55,221 nt of DNA. It comes from Desulfacinum infernum DSM 9756. GTDB taxonomy: Bacteria; Desulfobacterota; Syntrophobacteria; Syntrophobacterales; DSM-9756. A program made the position numbers and the translations under genes. The notes beneath the pieces were generated by a model that was not told the origin of the DNA, searched no databases, and saw only the letters and a list, made by a program, of their open reading frames with translations. The stretch's first letter is position 1, and every line of letters starts with the position of its first letter. The stretch lies in assembly GCF_900129305.1 (NCBI RefSeq), contig NZ_FQVB01000032.1, positions 1-55,221 on the forward strand, in the 5' to 3' direction. Positions 16,186 to 24,266 of this stretch are shown here, in pieces.

Positions 16186-17505
16186 CTACTCGGATCGGCG
16201 GTCCACGAAGGGAATCACCCGGTCGCCTTCCCTTTCCAGGCTTCCCCGCTCCACCAGCTTGATGCGGGGAACGATGCCGATGAAATTGGCCACCTTCTGG
16301 CGCATCTCGTCCACCAGGGTCCGCTGTTCCCGCATCTTGTCGAAAAAGAGGCGCTCGGTGATCTCGATCCAGATCTCCAGCTGATCCAGCCGGCCGCGGC
16401 GCGTAGCCACCAGCTGATAGACGGGCCGCTCCCCCTTGACCTGTTCCAGGATGTCTCCGATCCGTTCGGGGATGATGTTGACGCCCTTGATCACCACCAC
16501 ATTGTCGCAGCGCCCTTCGATGCGCGAGATCCGACGAAACGTTCGCCCGCACGGGCAGGTCCCGGGCACGATCCGGCACAGGTCCCCCGTGCGGTACCGG
16601 ATCACCGGAAAGGCCTCCTTGGTGAGCGTCGTGATGACCAGTTCGCCCAGCTCTCCCGGCTCGCACTCCCGACCCGTCTCCGGGTCGATCACCTCCAGCA
16701 GGAAGTGATCCTCCTGGAAGTGCATGCCCGTCTTTTCCAGGCATTCGCCCGCCACACCCGGTCCCATCACTTCGCTGATCCCGTAGTTGTCGGTGGCCGT
16801 AACGAAGAGCCGCTCTTCGATCTCGCGGCGCATCTCTTCCGTCCAGGGTTCCCCGGCGCAGATGGCAAACCGGAGGCTCAACTGTTTGGGATCCACCCCC
16901 AGCTCCTCCATGCGGTCCGCAATGATGAGCGCATAGGACGGGGTGGACACCAGGGCGGTGGTTCGAAAATCCTGCATGATCTTGATCTGCCGTTCCGTTC
17001 TTCCCACGGAAGTGGGCAGGACGGAAGCCCCCAGGCGCTCCGCACCGTAATGGATCCCCAGACCTCCGGAGAGCAGGCCGTAGGCGAAGGTGATCTGGAT
17101 CACGTCATCGTGGGTCACCCCGGCGGAAGCCAGCACCCGGGCCGTCAGTTGGGCCCAGTTTTTGAGATCCCGCTTGGTGTAGCCCACCACCCGGGGATTG
17201 ACGGAGGTGCCCGACGAGGTGTGCACGCGCACCACCTCCCGCAACGGCACGGCAAACATGTCGTAAGGGTAGCTGTTGCTCACGTCGTCCCGGGTGGTGA
17301 AGGGGAGCCGCTTGAGGTCGGCCAGCTCCGTCAGATCGTCTTCCGGGACGAAGTCGATTTCCCGGAATCGTTTGCGATAGAAGGCCACGTTTCGATAGAC
17401 GCGGTTGAGCGTGGCCTGGAGCCGCTCCAGCTGAAGCTGCTCCAACTCCCCGCGATCCATGCACTCCTTTTCCGGTTCCCAGATGGGACGGGATTCCACC
17501 GTCAT
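16186..17505 (-). CDS. paaK: Phenylacetate-CoA ligase
   Basis: The 439-residue AMP-forming enzyme has the PaaK opening (LNRVYRNVAFYRKRF), the ATP-binding HTSSGTS motif, DNYGISEVMGPG, YRTGDLCRI and the AMP-binding C-terminal domain ending IKLVERGSLEREGDR. It makes an arylacetyl-CoA from an arylacetate, ATP and CoA. In this operon it sits between the transporter and iorAB, so its product is the IorAB substrate or product. In other anaerobes PaaK homologues accompany IorAB in aromatic amino acid breakdown or reductive synthesis. The gap to livF is 40 bases. Confidence 0.93.
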   Translation of the reverse strand: MTVESRPIWEPEKECMDRGELEQLQLERLQATLNRVYRNVAFYRKRFREIDFVPEDDLTELADLKRLPFTTRDDVSNSYPYDMFAVPLREVVRVHTSSGTSVNPRVVGYTKRDLKNWAQLTARVLASAGVTHDDVIQITFAYGLLSGGLGIHYGAERLGASVLPTSVGRTERQIKIMQDFRTTALVSTPSYALIIADRMEELGVDPKQLSLRFAICAGEPWTEEMRREIEERLFVTATDNYGISEVMGPGVAGECLEKTGMHFQEDHFLLEVIDPETGRECEPGELGELVITTLTKEAFPVIRYRTGDLCRIVPGTCPCGRTFRRISRIEGRCDNVVVIKGVNIIPERIGDILEQVKGERPVYQLVATRRGRLDQLEIWIEITERLFFDKMREQRTLVDEMRQKVANFIGIVPRIKLVERGSLEREGDRVIPFVDRRSE

Positions 17506-17545
17506 GCCTCTCCCCCCGGTTCTTCCCCACGGTCTTGTGCGCCCG

Positions 17546-18277
17546 TCAGGCGTCCCATATCTCCTTGGATCCCTTGCCCAAATACGCCCGCTGCACCTCC
17601 CGGTGGGCCAGGAGTTCGCGGCCTTCGCCCTGGAGCACCACCTTGCCCGTTTCCATCACGTAGCCCCGGTCGGCGATCTGCAGGGCGGCCCGGGCGTTCT
17701 GTTCGATGAGCAGGATCGTGCGGCCTTCGTCGCGAAGCCGGCGGATGATGGCGAAGATTTCCCGGATCACCAGGGGCGCCAGCCCCATGGACGGCTCGTC
17801 CAGCAAGAGAAATTCGGGTCGGGCCATGAGCGCCCGGCTGATGGCGAGCATCTGCTGCTCCCCGCCGCTGAGCGTCCCCGCCAGCTGACGGCGTCTCTCC
17901 CTCAGGATGGGAAAGCGCTCCAGCAGAGCGTCCATGTCGCGACGCACCTGATCGCGCCGGTTGCGGTGAATGAAGGCCCCCATCTCCAGGTTCGCCTCCA
18001 CGGAAAGGGTGGCGAAGATCTGGCGTCCTTCCGGCACCAGGGCGATCCCCCGTTCCACCACGGCTTCCGGGGCCAGGCCGGTGATGTCCTCTTCCTTGTA
18101 GAGAATGCTTCCCTTCTGGGGCCTGAGCAGCCCCGCGATGGAATGGACCAGGGTGGTCTTGCCGGCCCCGTTGGCTCCGATGAGGGCCACGATCTCTCCG
18201 GACCTCACGTGCAGGGAGACGCCCTTCAGGGCGTGGATGTTTCCGTAGTAGGTGTGCAGGCTTCGGACCGTGAGCAC
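17546..18277 (-). CDS. livF: ABC transporter ATPase, LivF type (system 1)
   Basis: The 243-residue ATPase has Walker A GANGAGKTT, the signature LSGGEQQ and Walker B LLLDEPSMGL followed by the His switch region. It is the LivF-type partner of LivG. I place the start at GTG 18277, preceded by GAAGGA, rather than an in-frame ATG at 18337 inside livG. It probably energises uptake of aromatic or branched-chain compounds. Confidence 0.92.
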   Translation of the reverse strand: MLTVRSLHTYYGNIHALKGVSLHVRSGEIVALIGANGAGKTTLVHSIAGLLRPQKGSILYKEEDITGLAPEAVVERGIALVPEGRQIFATLSVEANLEMGAFIHRNRRDQVRRDMDALLERFPILRERRRQLAGTLSGGEQQMLAISRALMARPEFLLLDEPSMGLAPLVIREIFAIIRRLRDEGRTILLIEQNARAALQIADRGYVMETGKVVLQGEGRELLAHREVQRAYLGKGSKEIWDA

Positions 18278-18291
18278 GCCGTTCCTTCCCG

Positions 18292-19119
18292 TTACAACTG
18301 ACCGTTCATGATGGGCGCCCCTTCGTCCGGAGTCCATTCGTCTCCCAGGTACGCCTGAATCACTTCGGGGTTTTCCTTGATTTCGTCCGGTACGCCGCTG
18401 GCCAGAGGCTGCCCGTAGTAGAGGACCAGGATGCGGTCCGAGATGGTCATGACCAGATTCATGTCGTGCTCCACCAGGATCACGGTGGTTCCCCGCTCCT
18501 TGATTCGGCCGATGAGTTCTCCCAGTTCCTCCGTCTCCCTCGTATTCAATCCCCCGGCGGGTTCATCCAGAAGCAGCAACGCCGGATCGGTGGCCAGAGC
18601 GCGCGCGATTTCGAGAATCTTCTGCTTTCCCAAGGGAAGGGCCCCCGCGGGAAGATGGGCCGCGTCGGCCAGCCCCACGAAGTCGAGCCAGGCGCGGGCA
18701 TCCCGCCCGATGGCCGCTTCCTCCCGGCGCATGGATCGGGTGCGCAACCCGGCGGCCCAAAAGCCCGACCTGGTGCGCACATGCCGGCCCACCATCACGT
18801 TTTCCAACACGCTCATCTGGGGAAAGAGCGCCACGTGCTGAAACGTTCGGGACATTCCCAGGGCGGCGATGCGATGGGGAGGTTCCCGCTCCACACGACG
18901 CCCCAGAAAGGAAATGCGGCCTTCCGTGGGGTGAAGCACGCCGCTGATGCAGTTGAGCAGCGTGGTTTTTCCGGCCCCGTTGGGACCGATGATGGACTGA
19001 ACGATCCCCCGGGGCACCTGATAACGGATTCCCTTGAGGGCCGTCACGCCGCCGAACTGCATGTGCACGTCCTGCAGAATCAGGATGGGATCGCTGGAAG
19101 AAAAACGCGGAGACGTCAT
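18292..19119 (-). CDS. livG: ABC transporter ATPase, LivG type (system 1)
   Basis: The ~275-residue ATPase has Walker A GPNGAGKTT, the LivG-type MSRTFQHVALF Q-loop, the variant signature LPLGKQKILEIARAL and Walker B LLLDEPAGGLN. The ATG at 19119 (or GTG 19125) directly follows the livM stop codon, so the two genes are translationally coupled. LivG and LivF form the ATPase heterodimer under LivHM. Confidence 0.92.
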   Translation of the reverse strand: MTSPRFSSSDPILILQDVHMQFGGVTALKGIRYQVPRGIVQSIIGPNGAGKTTLLNCISGVLHPTEGRISFLGRRVEREPPHRIAALGMSRTFQHVALFPQMSVLENVMVGRHVRTRSGFWAAGLRTRSMRREEAAIGRDARAWLDFVGLADAAHLPAGALPLGKQKILEIARALATDPALLLLDEPAGGLNTRETEELGELIGRIKERGTTVILVEHDMNLVMTISDRILVLYYGQPLASGVPDEIKENPEVIQAYLGDEWTPDEGAPIMNGQL

Positions 19120-19125
19120 GAACAC

Positions 19126-20100
19126 CTATTCCGATCGGGGCAGGAGCGTTTCCCGCCTTCGGCTTAGTTTTTCCTGCATCCACACCACCAGGCCCTGGGG
19201 CACCAGGAGGGCCACCGCCAGCAGGATGCCACCATAGACCAGAACCTCAAAATCTGCAAAAACATGGAGCCATTCGTTGCCCACGAAGGTGAGGAAAACC
19301 GTTCCCAGCACGGCGCCCCACAGGCTCTGCATGCCGCCCACCACCACCATGAGGACGAAGCGGACGGACCACATGAGGTCGAAGGAGCTGGGCGTGAGAA
19401 ATGTGACGTAGTGGGTATACAGGCTCCCGGCCAGGGAAGCCAGCACGGCGCTGTAGACGAAGACCTGGACCTTGTAGGACGCCACGGGGACGCCCATGGC
19501 CTCCGCCGCCTTCTCCGCCTCGTGGATGGCCCGCAGCGCCCTTCCCACCCGGGAATGGAGCACGTGGTAGGAAAAGATCAGGGCGGCGGCCACGAACGTC
19601 CAGACCAGGTAGTACCAAGCCGTTTCGCTGAGCACGCGGACCCCGGCGACGGAAAGCCCGGGGATGTCCACCATGCCGGAGGGCCCGCCCGTCCATTCCA
19701 CCTCCTCGTTCAGGACGATGTGCACGATCACGCCGAAGCCCAGGGTGGCCATGGCCAGGTAATGGCCCTTGAGGCGCAGGGCGGGAACGCCCACGATCCA
19801 GGCCACGGCGGCGGCCGCGGCCGCCCCCGCGGGCATGGCCGCCCAGGGATTCCATCCGAACCGGCCCGTCAGGATCGCCGACGCGTAGGCGCCGATGCCG
19901 AAGAAGGCCGCCTGCGCCAGGGAAATCTGGCCGGCAAAGCCCATGAGCAGGCTCAGGCCGATGGTCACCAGGCAGAAGATGCCCGCAAAGACCATCACGT
20001 CCGTATAGTGGGAAATCGCGTCGAAAGGAGCCACCATCCAGGGAAACGCCGCCATGAAGGCGACGAACGCGGCGACGGGAGCGAACTTGCGAAGATTCAT
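19126..20100 (-). CDS. livM: ABC transporter permease, LivM type (system 1)
   Basis: The 324-residue membrane protein has about ten hydrophobic segments and the LivM hallmarks GLSLLMGFAGQISLAQAAFFGIGAY and the coupling-loop region HSRVGRALRAIHEAEKAAEAMG. It starts three bases after the livH stop codon. Confidence 0.92.
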   Translation of the reverse strand: MNLRKFAPVAAFVAFMAAFPWMVAPFDAISHYTDVMVFAGIFCLVTIGLSLLMGFAGQISLAQAAFFGIGAYASAILTGRFGWNPWAAMPAGAAAAAAVAWIVGVPALRLKGHYLAMATLGFGVIVHIVLNEEVEWTGGPSGMVDIPGLSVAGVRVLSETAWYYLVWTFVAAALIFSYHVLHSRVGRALRAIHEAEKAAEAMGVPVASYKVQVFVYSAVLASLAGSLYTHYVTFLTPSSFDLMWSVRFVLMVVVGGMQSLWGAVLGTVFLTFVGNEWLHVFADFEVLVYGGILLAVALLVPQGLVVWMQEKLSRRRETLLPRSE

Positions 20101-20102
20101 GC

Positions 20103-21005
20103 CTAGAACCTTTTCAGTCCGGCGGCTTCCTTGCTGCCGAACAGACCTTCCGGTTTGAAGAAGAGAGCCAGCAGGAGGAGCACCAGGGCCACGGCGTCCT
20201 TATAGCCGGACGACACATAGCCCGCGCAGAAGGATTCGGCCAGGCCGAGCAACAACCCCGCCACCAGGGCCCCGAAAAACTGGCCCAGCCCACCCAGAAC
20301 GGCCGCCCCGAAGCCCTTGAGACCCAGCAGCGCCCCGCGGTCGTATTCCATGAGGGTGATGGGGGTGATGGACACCCCGGCCGCGGCGCCGATGGCGGCA
20401 CTGAGCATGAAAGAGAGAAAGATCATGGTCCGCACGGGAATGCCCACCAGGCGAGCGGCGGCGGGGTTGTCGGCGCAGGCCAGCATGGCCTTGCCGTAAA
20501 CGCTTCTTCGAAAGAAGAGGGTGAGGCAGACCACGATGATCCCGCTCACTCCCAGCACCCACAAGGCCTGGGGCTGCACGGCCACTCCGTTCCACAAGAT
20601 GGAGCCGCCGCCCGTAAAGGGAGGCAGCCGGTAGGGGTCCTTTCCCCAGGCCAGCATGGCTCCCCCCTTGAGCAGGATGGAAAAGGCGATGGTGATGATG
20701 ATCATGGAAAGGACCGTGGCCTGCCGGGCGTTTCGGATCACGTAGCGTTCCAAGACGAGCCCCGTCAGAGCCACGGCCGCCACGGCCGCCAGAAACGCCG
20801 CCAAGATGGGCAGACCGCAGGCCTCGTAGAAGAAGACGGCGAAAAGACCGCCCAGCATGACGAACTCGCCCTGGGCGAAGTTGATGATCTCCGTCACGTT
20901 GTAGATGATGTTGTAGCCGATGGCCACCAGGGCATAGATGGCTCCGATGGTGATCCCCCCCAGCGCATACTGGAGCCACGCCGCCCCGAACCCCGCACTT
21001 TCCAT
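20103..21005 (-). CDS. livH: ABC transporter permease, LivH type (system 1)
   Basis: The ~300-residue membrane protein shows GAIYALVAIGYNIIYNVTEIINFAQGEF, the LivH signature, and a later SVYGKAMLACADNPAAARLVG coupling loop. I choose the ATG at 21005 (AAGGA ten bases upstream) over GTG 21041. A family A palindrome sits between livK and this gene and may lower read-through or stabilise the livK mRNA. Confidence 0.9.
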   Translation of the reverse strand: MESAGFGAAWLQYALGGITIGAIYALVAIGYNIIYNVTEIINFAQGEFVMLGGLFAVFFYEACGLPILAAFLAAVAAVALTGLVLERYVIRNARQATVLSMIIITIAFSILLKGGAMLAWGKDPYRLPPFTGGGSILWNGVAVQPQALWVLGVSGIIVVCLTLFFRRSVYGKAMLACADNPAAARLVGIPVRTMIFLSFMLSAAIGAAAGVSITPITLMEYDRGALLGLKGFGAAVLGGLGQFFGALVAGLLLGLAESFCAGYVSSGYKDAVALVLLLLALFFKPEGLFGSKEAAGLKRF

Positions 21006-21110
21006 CTGAGATCGGTCCTTGCTGTCTGAGATTCGCACCAAGGGGGCGGATCAGGCCGACGGCATGATCCGCCCCTTGCCTTCCACTCAACGGTTTCCGC
21101 ACGGCAATAA

Positions 21111-21142
21111 TAGTAGGGGCGAATGGCCATTCGCCCCTACTA
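21111..21142. repeat. Palindromic repeat family A, copy 4, supplying the livK stop codon
   Basis: TAGTAGGGGC...GCCCCTACTA, centre GAATGGCCATTC, a perfect 32-base palindrome. The CTA at 21140-21142 is the livK stop codon on the reverse strand. Confidence 0.8.
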
Positions 21143-22321
21143 TTGCGCCAAGGCCCAGTCCCCCTTCTTCACCACCACCATTTCCAGATCGTCCTTGCTC
21201 AGGCCGTTGTGGTCCTGGGGCGAGAAGTTGAAGATGCCGTGCTGGCCCACGAAGTTCTTCGTATTTTCCAGGAAGTCCCGGATCTTTGCCGGGTCGGGAC
21301 CCACGGCCTTGAGGGCCGCCAGGGCCAGGTGCATGGAGTCCCACGCGTGGCCGCCGAACGACGAGATGGGCTCCTGGTACTTGGCTTCATAGGCCTGCTT
21401 GTATTCCATGATCACCTTTTTCTGGGGGTGGTCGTCGGGCAGCAAGGGTCCCACATTGACCCGCGCCAGGGGGAGAAGAACCCCTTCGGCCGCATCGCCG
21501 CTCAGCTCCAGGTACTTCTTGCTTCCGAAGCCGTGGCTCTGGAAGAGCGGCATCCCCTCCATCTTGAGATCCCGCCAACCCTTGACGGCCAGAACGGCCG
21601 TGGGGCCCACGGACCAGTTGACCACCGCCTGGGCTCCCGACTCCCGGATCTTGGTGAGCTGAGCCGTGAGGTCCGTGTCCTTGGGCCCGTAGCGTTCATC
21701 GGCCACCACGGTGATGCCATATTCCTGGGCCAATCGCAAGAGCTCCTCACGGCCGCTGGCCCCGAAGCCATCGGACACGGTCATGATGCCGATCCTGGAG
21801 ATGCCCTTGGCCTTCATGTAGTCGTACATCTTGCCCACCACGTGCTTGTCGGAACCGGCCACCTTGAAGACCCAGCGACGGCTCTCCACGGGTTCCACAA
21901 TCTTGTAGCTGGCCGCACAGGAGATGAGGGGAATCTTGAAATCTTCCGCCAGACCGACCACGGCCAGACTGTTTCCGCTGGTGGTGGGACCGATGATGAC
22001 GGGAACCTTGTCCCTCTTGATGAGCTTCTTCACCGCCAGGTTGCACTTGGTGGCGTCCGTTTCATCGTCATAGAGAATGAGCTCCACCGGGTGCCCGTTG
22101 ATCCCGCCCTGGGCGTTCACCTGCTCCACGATCATCTCCGCCGTCCTCTTTTCCGGCTCCCCCAGGAAGGAGGCGCCGCCCGTCACGGAAAAGACCGCGC
22201 CGATCTTGTAGGGCTCTCCCCCCGCCAAGACCCCGGCCGGCACCATCAGGGCCAACACACACACCCAAAGCACGATCCGGCTCCATCTTCCCACACATTG
22301 GGCCAACCTTCCTCCGACCAT
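21140..22321 (-). CDS. livK: ABC transporter substrate-binding protein, LivK type (system 1)
   Basis: The 393-residue exported protein starts with a signal peptide (RIVLWVCVLALMVPAGVLAGG) and continues with a type I periplasmic-binding fold (YKIGAVFSVTGGASFLG, GGINGHPVELILYDDETD, PVIIGPTTSGNS, SHGFGSKKYLEL). AAGGAGG lies six bases before the ATG at 22321. The ligand is unknown; the downstream paaK-iorAB genes and the Tyr-rich leader point to aromatic amino acids or arylacetates. Expression is probably set by the tandem terminators at 22353-22433. Confidence 0.93.
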   Translation of the reverse strand: MVGGRLAQCVGRWSRIVLWVCVLALMVPAGVLAGGEPYKIGAVFSVTGGASFLGEPEKRTAEMIVEQVNAQGGINGHPVELILYDDETDATKCNLAVKKLIKRDKVPVIIGPTTSGNSLAVVGLAEDFKIPLISCAASYKIVEPVESRRWVFKVAGSDKHVVGKMYDYMKAKGISRIGIMTVSDGFGASGREELLRLAQEYGITVVADERYGPKDTDLTAQLTKIRESGAQAVVNWSVGPTAVLAVKGWRDLKMEGMPLFQSHGFGSKKYLELSGDAAEGVLLPLARVNVGPLLPDDHPQKKVIMEYKQAYEAKYQEPISSFGGHAWDSMHLALAALKAVGPDPAKIRDFLENTKNFVGQHGIFNFSPQDHNGLSKDDLEMVVVKKGDWALAQ

Positions 22322-22352
22322 GGCAACCTCCTTGATTCTCAAGAAACGGCCA

Positions 22353-22384
22353 ACAAAAAAGGCCGTGGGAACAACCCCACGGCC
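22353..22384 (-). terminator. Second leader terminator of the liv-paaK-ior operon
   Basis: GGCCGTGGG-GTTGTT-CCCACGGCC followed by TTTTTTGT on the reverse strand, about 30 bases before livK. It backs up the first terminator. Confidence 0.85.
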
Positions 22385-22385
22385 C

Positions 22386-22433
22386 AAACAAAAAAGCCGT
22401 GGGCAGAACCGACTGCGGTCTGCCCACGGCTTT
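22386..22433 (-). terminator. First leader terminator (attenuator) of the liv-paaK-ior operon
   Basis: AAAGCCGTGGGCAGA pairs with TCTGCCCACGGCTTT (15 bases, 22433-22419 with 22407-22393), the inner part extends with CCG/CGG, and a TTTTTTGTTT run follows. Its 5' arm contains GGGCAGACCGC (22425-22415), which is exactly complementary to GCGGTCTGCCC at the end of the leader peptide gene (22466-22456). The two pairings exclude each other, giving a terminator/antiterminator switch. Confidence 0.9.
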
Positions 22434-22450
22434 CTCGGCGGGAGATCACC

Positions 22451-22522
22451 TCACAGGGCAGACCGCCTGAGGTAGCCGTAGTAGTAATAGCCGATGTGGT
22501 TAAAGCTGAATTGGGTTCTCAC
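22451..22522 (-). CDS. Tyr-rich leader peptide of the liv-paaK-ior operon (23 aa)
   Basis: AGGAGGG lies ten bases before a GTG start at 22522. The product begins MRTQFSFNHIG, then YYYYGYLRRSAL and stop. It holds five Tyr (codons 12-15 and 17: TAT TAC TAC TAC, TAC) and two Phe. A ribosome stalled on the Tyr run leaves 22466-22456 (GCGGTCTGCCC) free to pair with the terminator arm, so transcription continues. A ribosome that reaches the stop codon at 22451 covers that segment and the terminator forms. This is the layout of classical amino acid attenuators (trp, phe, his). Confidence 0.88.
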   Translation of the reverse strand: MRTQFSFNHIGYYYYGYLRRSAL

Positions 22523-22567
22523 GGCGCTTCCGCCCTCCTATTAGCTTGACGTGACTGAGGTCTTACC

Positions 22568-22597
22568 TGCTTACAGGCTTAAAGGCCGACCTGTCAA
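22568..22597 (-). promoter_or_regulatory. Promoter of the liv-paaK-ior leader
   Basis: TTGACA (22597-22592) with TGTAAG (22575-22570, 16-base spacer) or TAAGCA (22573-22568, 18-base spacer). The -35 box overlaps the stop codon of the upstream slyD-like gene. Confidence 0.6.
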
Positions 22598-23109
22598 GAT
22601 GAAAGAAGGAGGCCGTCCGGCGTAGTGGCGCACGATCGGACCGTGCCTCCCCTTTGACAGGACGGGCGCATCTCCTCCTTGCTGGCTTCCCGAATGTCGC
22701 GGATGACGATGTCGAATTCGGCCGAAGCGCCCGCGTTGGGATGGTTGAAATCGGCCACGATCACGTCATCCCGAAGCTCCAGAACCAGGAATTCCACCAG
22801 GGAGCGGTTTCGCATCTCCCGATACACCTTGCCCACCCGGAGGCGTTCTTCCTTGTAGTCGGATCGGGGAAGCTCCCGGACGAGTTCAGGGTCGTGGGGC
22901 CCGAAGATCTCCTCCGGAGGCACGTACACCTGCACCCGATCCCCCACCTTCTTGTTCATGAGAGCGGCTTCCACCGACGGATATTGGACATCCACCCCGT
23001 AGACGAACGTACAGGTGGCGGGCGGCGATTGCTGGGTTTCTCCATGTTTCGTGGTGGTCTTGATGGTGAAATCGATGGTCACCTTCATGCATTCCTTGAC
23101 CTGCATCAT
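22594..23109 (-). CDS. FKBP-type peptidyl-prolyl isomerase, SlyD-like
   Basis: The ~171-residue product has the FKBP/SlyD fold pattern: VTIDFTIKT near the start, the PSVEAALMNKKVGD turn, the insert-in-flap PPEEIFGPHDPELVRELPRSDY, and DFNHPNAG near the end of the catalytic domain. SlyD proteins catalyse proline isomerisation and act as chaperones. The C-terminal tail (RPSCQRGGTVRSC) is short with two Cys, unlike the long His-rich metal tail of E. coli SlyD. The ATG at 23109 is chosen because AAAGGAG precedes it; a longer frame to 23205 exists. Confidence 0.85.
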   Translation of the reverse strand: MMQVKECMKVTIDFTIKTTTKHGETQQSPPATCTFVYGVDVQYPSVEAALMNKKVGDRVQVYVPPEEIFGPHDPELVRELPRSDYKEERLRVGKVYREMRNRSLVEFLVLELRDDVIVADFNHPNAGASAEFDIVIRDIREASKEEMRPSCQRGGTVRSCATTPDGLLLSS

Positions 23110-23265
23110 CTGGTCGGCTCCTTTATGTGCGACGGTTCGCGGGTTTTCCACGGTTTCATTAACCCTCAACTTAAGGGCCACCCCGATTTTGTCAACCAAA
23201 GACATCCCCCCTTGGGCCTCCGCGCTTCGTCGTGCTATAGGTACCGACGCTCATGGACAGCTCTT

Positions 23266-23292
23266 GCGGGCGGGCATAAAGCCCGCCCCTAC
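23266..23292. repeat. Palindromic repeat family B copy
   Basis: GCGGGCGGGCATAAAGCCCG-CCCCTAC, preceded by GGACAGCTC as at the family B cluster near 32470. Confidence 0.7.
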
Positions 23293-23321
23293 GAAAACAG
23301 ATGAACGCGATCAAACCGCTC

Positions 23322-23412
23322 ATCGCGCCTTGCGGCGCTCTCACAGGGCGGACAGCACCCCCGGTGGAGAGTCTTCCATCCATGCAGGTTGGTGCAAGTG
23401 GCGCCATGATCG
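23322..23412. repeat. Long dispersed element D, copy
   Basis: CATCGCGCCTTGCGGCGCTC ... CTTCCATCCATGCAGG ... GCGCCATGATCG matches 45467-45556 and, in reverse, 48692-48812 over about 90 bases. It lies upstream of pgeF. Confidence 0.7.
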
Positions 23413-23446
23413 TTGGGTTCCATTGGGAGAAGTAGTGGTGTGGATC

Positions 23447-24253
23447 ATGCCGGATAAGAGTGTGTCAAACAGGGAGTCAAACGGCCTTCAACCCTTGCAA
23501 TGGGCCGCCTTGGCTTCCCTGCCGGGCCTTATCCACGGCGTTTTCACCCGCCGGGGCGGGGTGAGCCGCCCGCCCTACGACAGCCTCAACACGGCCTTCG
23601 GAAACGGGGACCATCCCGACGCAGTGGCCCGGAATCTCGGCCGAATCGCTTCCCACACCGGTCTCACGACCCTGGCGGCCGTCCGCCAGGTCCACGGCGA
23701 TCGCGTGGCGGTGGTGGACGAGGCGTTCCTGGCCCGGTGCGACCGAAGGGACCACCAGGGATTTTCCCTCTTCGTGGGACCCGAAGCCGACGCTCTGGCG
23801 ACGGCCCTTCCCCGGGTGGGACTTCTGGTGCGCATCGCCGACTGCCAGGCGGTCTTTTTGGCGGATCCGGAAAAGCGGGTCATCGCCAACGTGCACAGCG
23901 GCTGGAGAGGGAGCGCGGCCGACATCCTGGGAAAGACGGTGGCCCTCCTCACGGAACGCTTCGGGTGCCGCCCGGAATCCCTGGTGGCCGCCGTGAGCCC
24001 TTCCCTGGGGCCGTGCTGCGCCGAATTTCGGCATTTTGAAAAGGAACTTCCTCCGTCTTTTTGGAAGTTCCAGGTTCGGCCCACCTATTTCGACTTCTGG
24101 GCCATCAGCCGCAGCCAGCTCACGGCGGCGGGCCTTCGACCCGAAAACATCCACTTGGCCGGCCAATGCACCGTGTGTCATCCGGACTTGTACTTTTCGT
24201 ACCGCCGTGACAGGGTGACGGGCCGCCTGGCGGCCGTCATCGCCCTCAGCTAG
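23447..24253 (+). CDS. pgeF: Peptidoglycan editing factor PgeF (YfiH/laccase-like)
   Basis: The ~268-residue product shows HGVFTRRGGVSRPPYDSLN, the metal/catalytic His-Cys-His set in VRQVHGD, RIADCQAVFL and NVHSGWRG, and a CCAEF motif. This family was long called multicopper polyphenol oxidase. In E. coli it removes wrongly incorporated amino acids from peptidoglycan precursors. The ATG at 23447 has only a poor ribosome site; a GTG about 12 bases upstream following GGGAGAAGTA is an alternative. It heads a pgeF-pyrK-pyrD operon with a 13-base gap. Confidence 0.88.
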   Translation: MPDKSVSNRESNGLQPLQWAALASLPGLIHGVFTRRGGVSRPPYDSLNTAFGNGDHPDAVARNLGRIASHTGLTTLAAVRQVHGDRVAVVDEAFLARCDRRDHQGFSLFVGPEADALATALPRVGLLVRIADCQAVFLADPEKRVIANVHSGWRGSAADILGKTVALLTERFGCRPESLVAAVSPSLGPCCAEFRHFEKELPPSFWKFQVRPTYFDFWAISRSQLTAAGLRPENIHLAGQCTVCHPDLYFSYRRDRVTGRLAAVIALS

Positions 24254-24266
24254 GAGGAATGGAACC

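Noticed and set aside
15424-17709. 761-codon plus-strand open frame
   Set aside because: Antisense to iorA and paaK; no domain and shadow-like composition.
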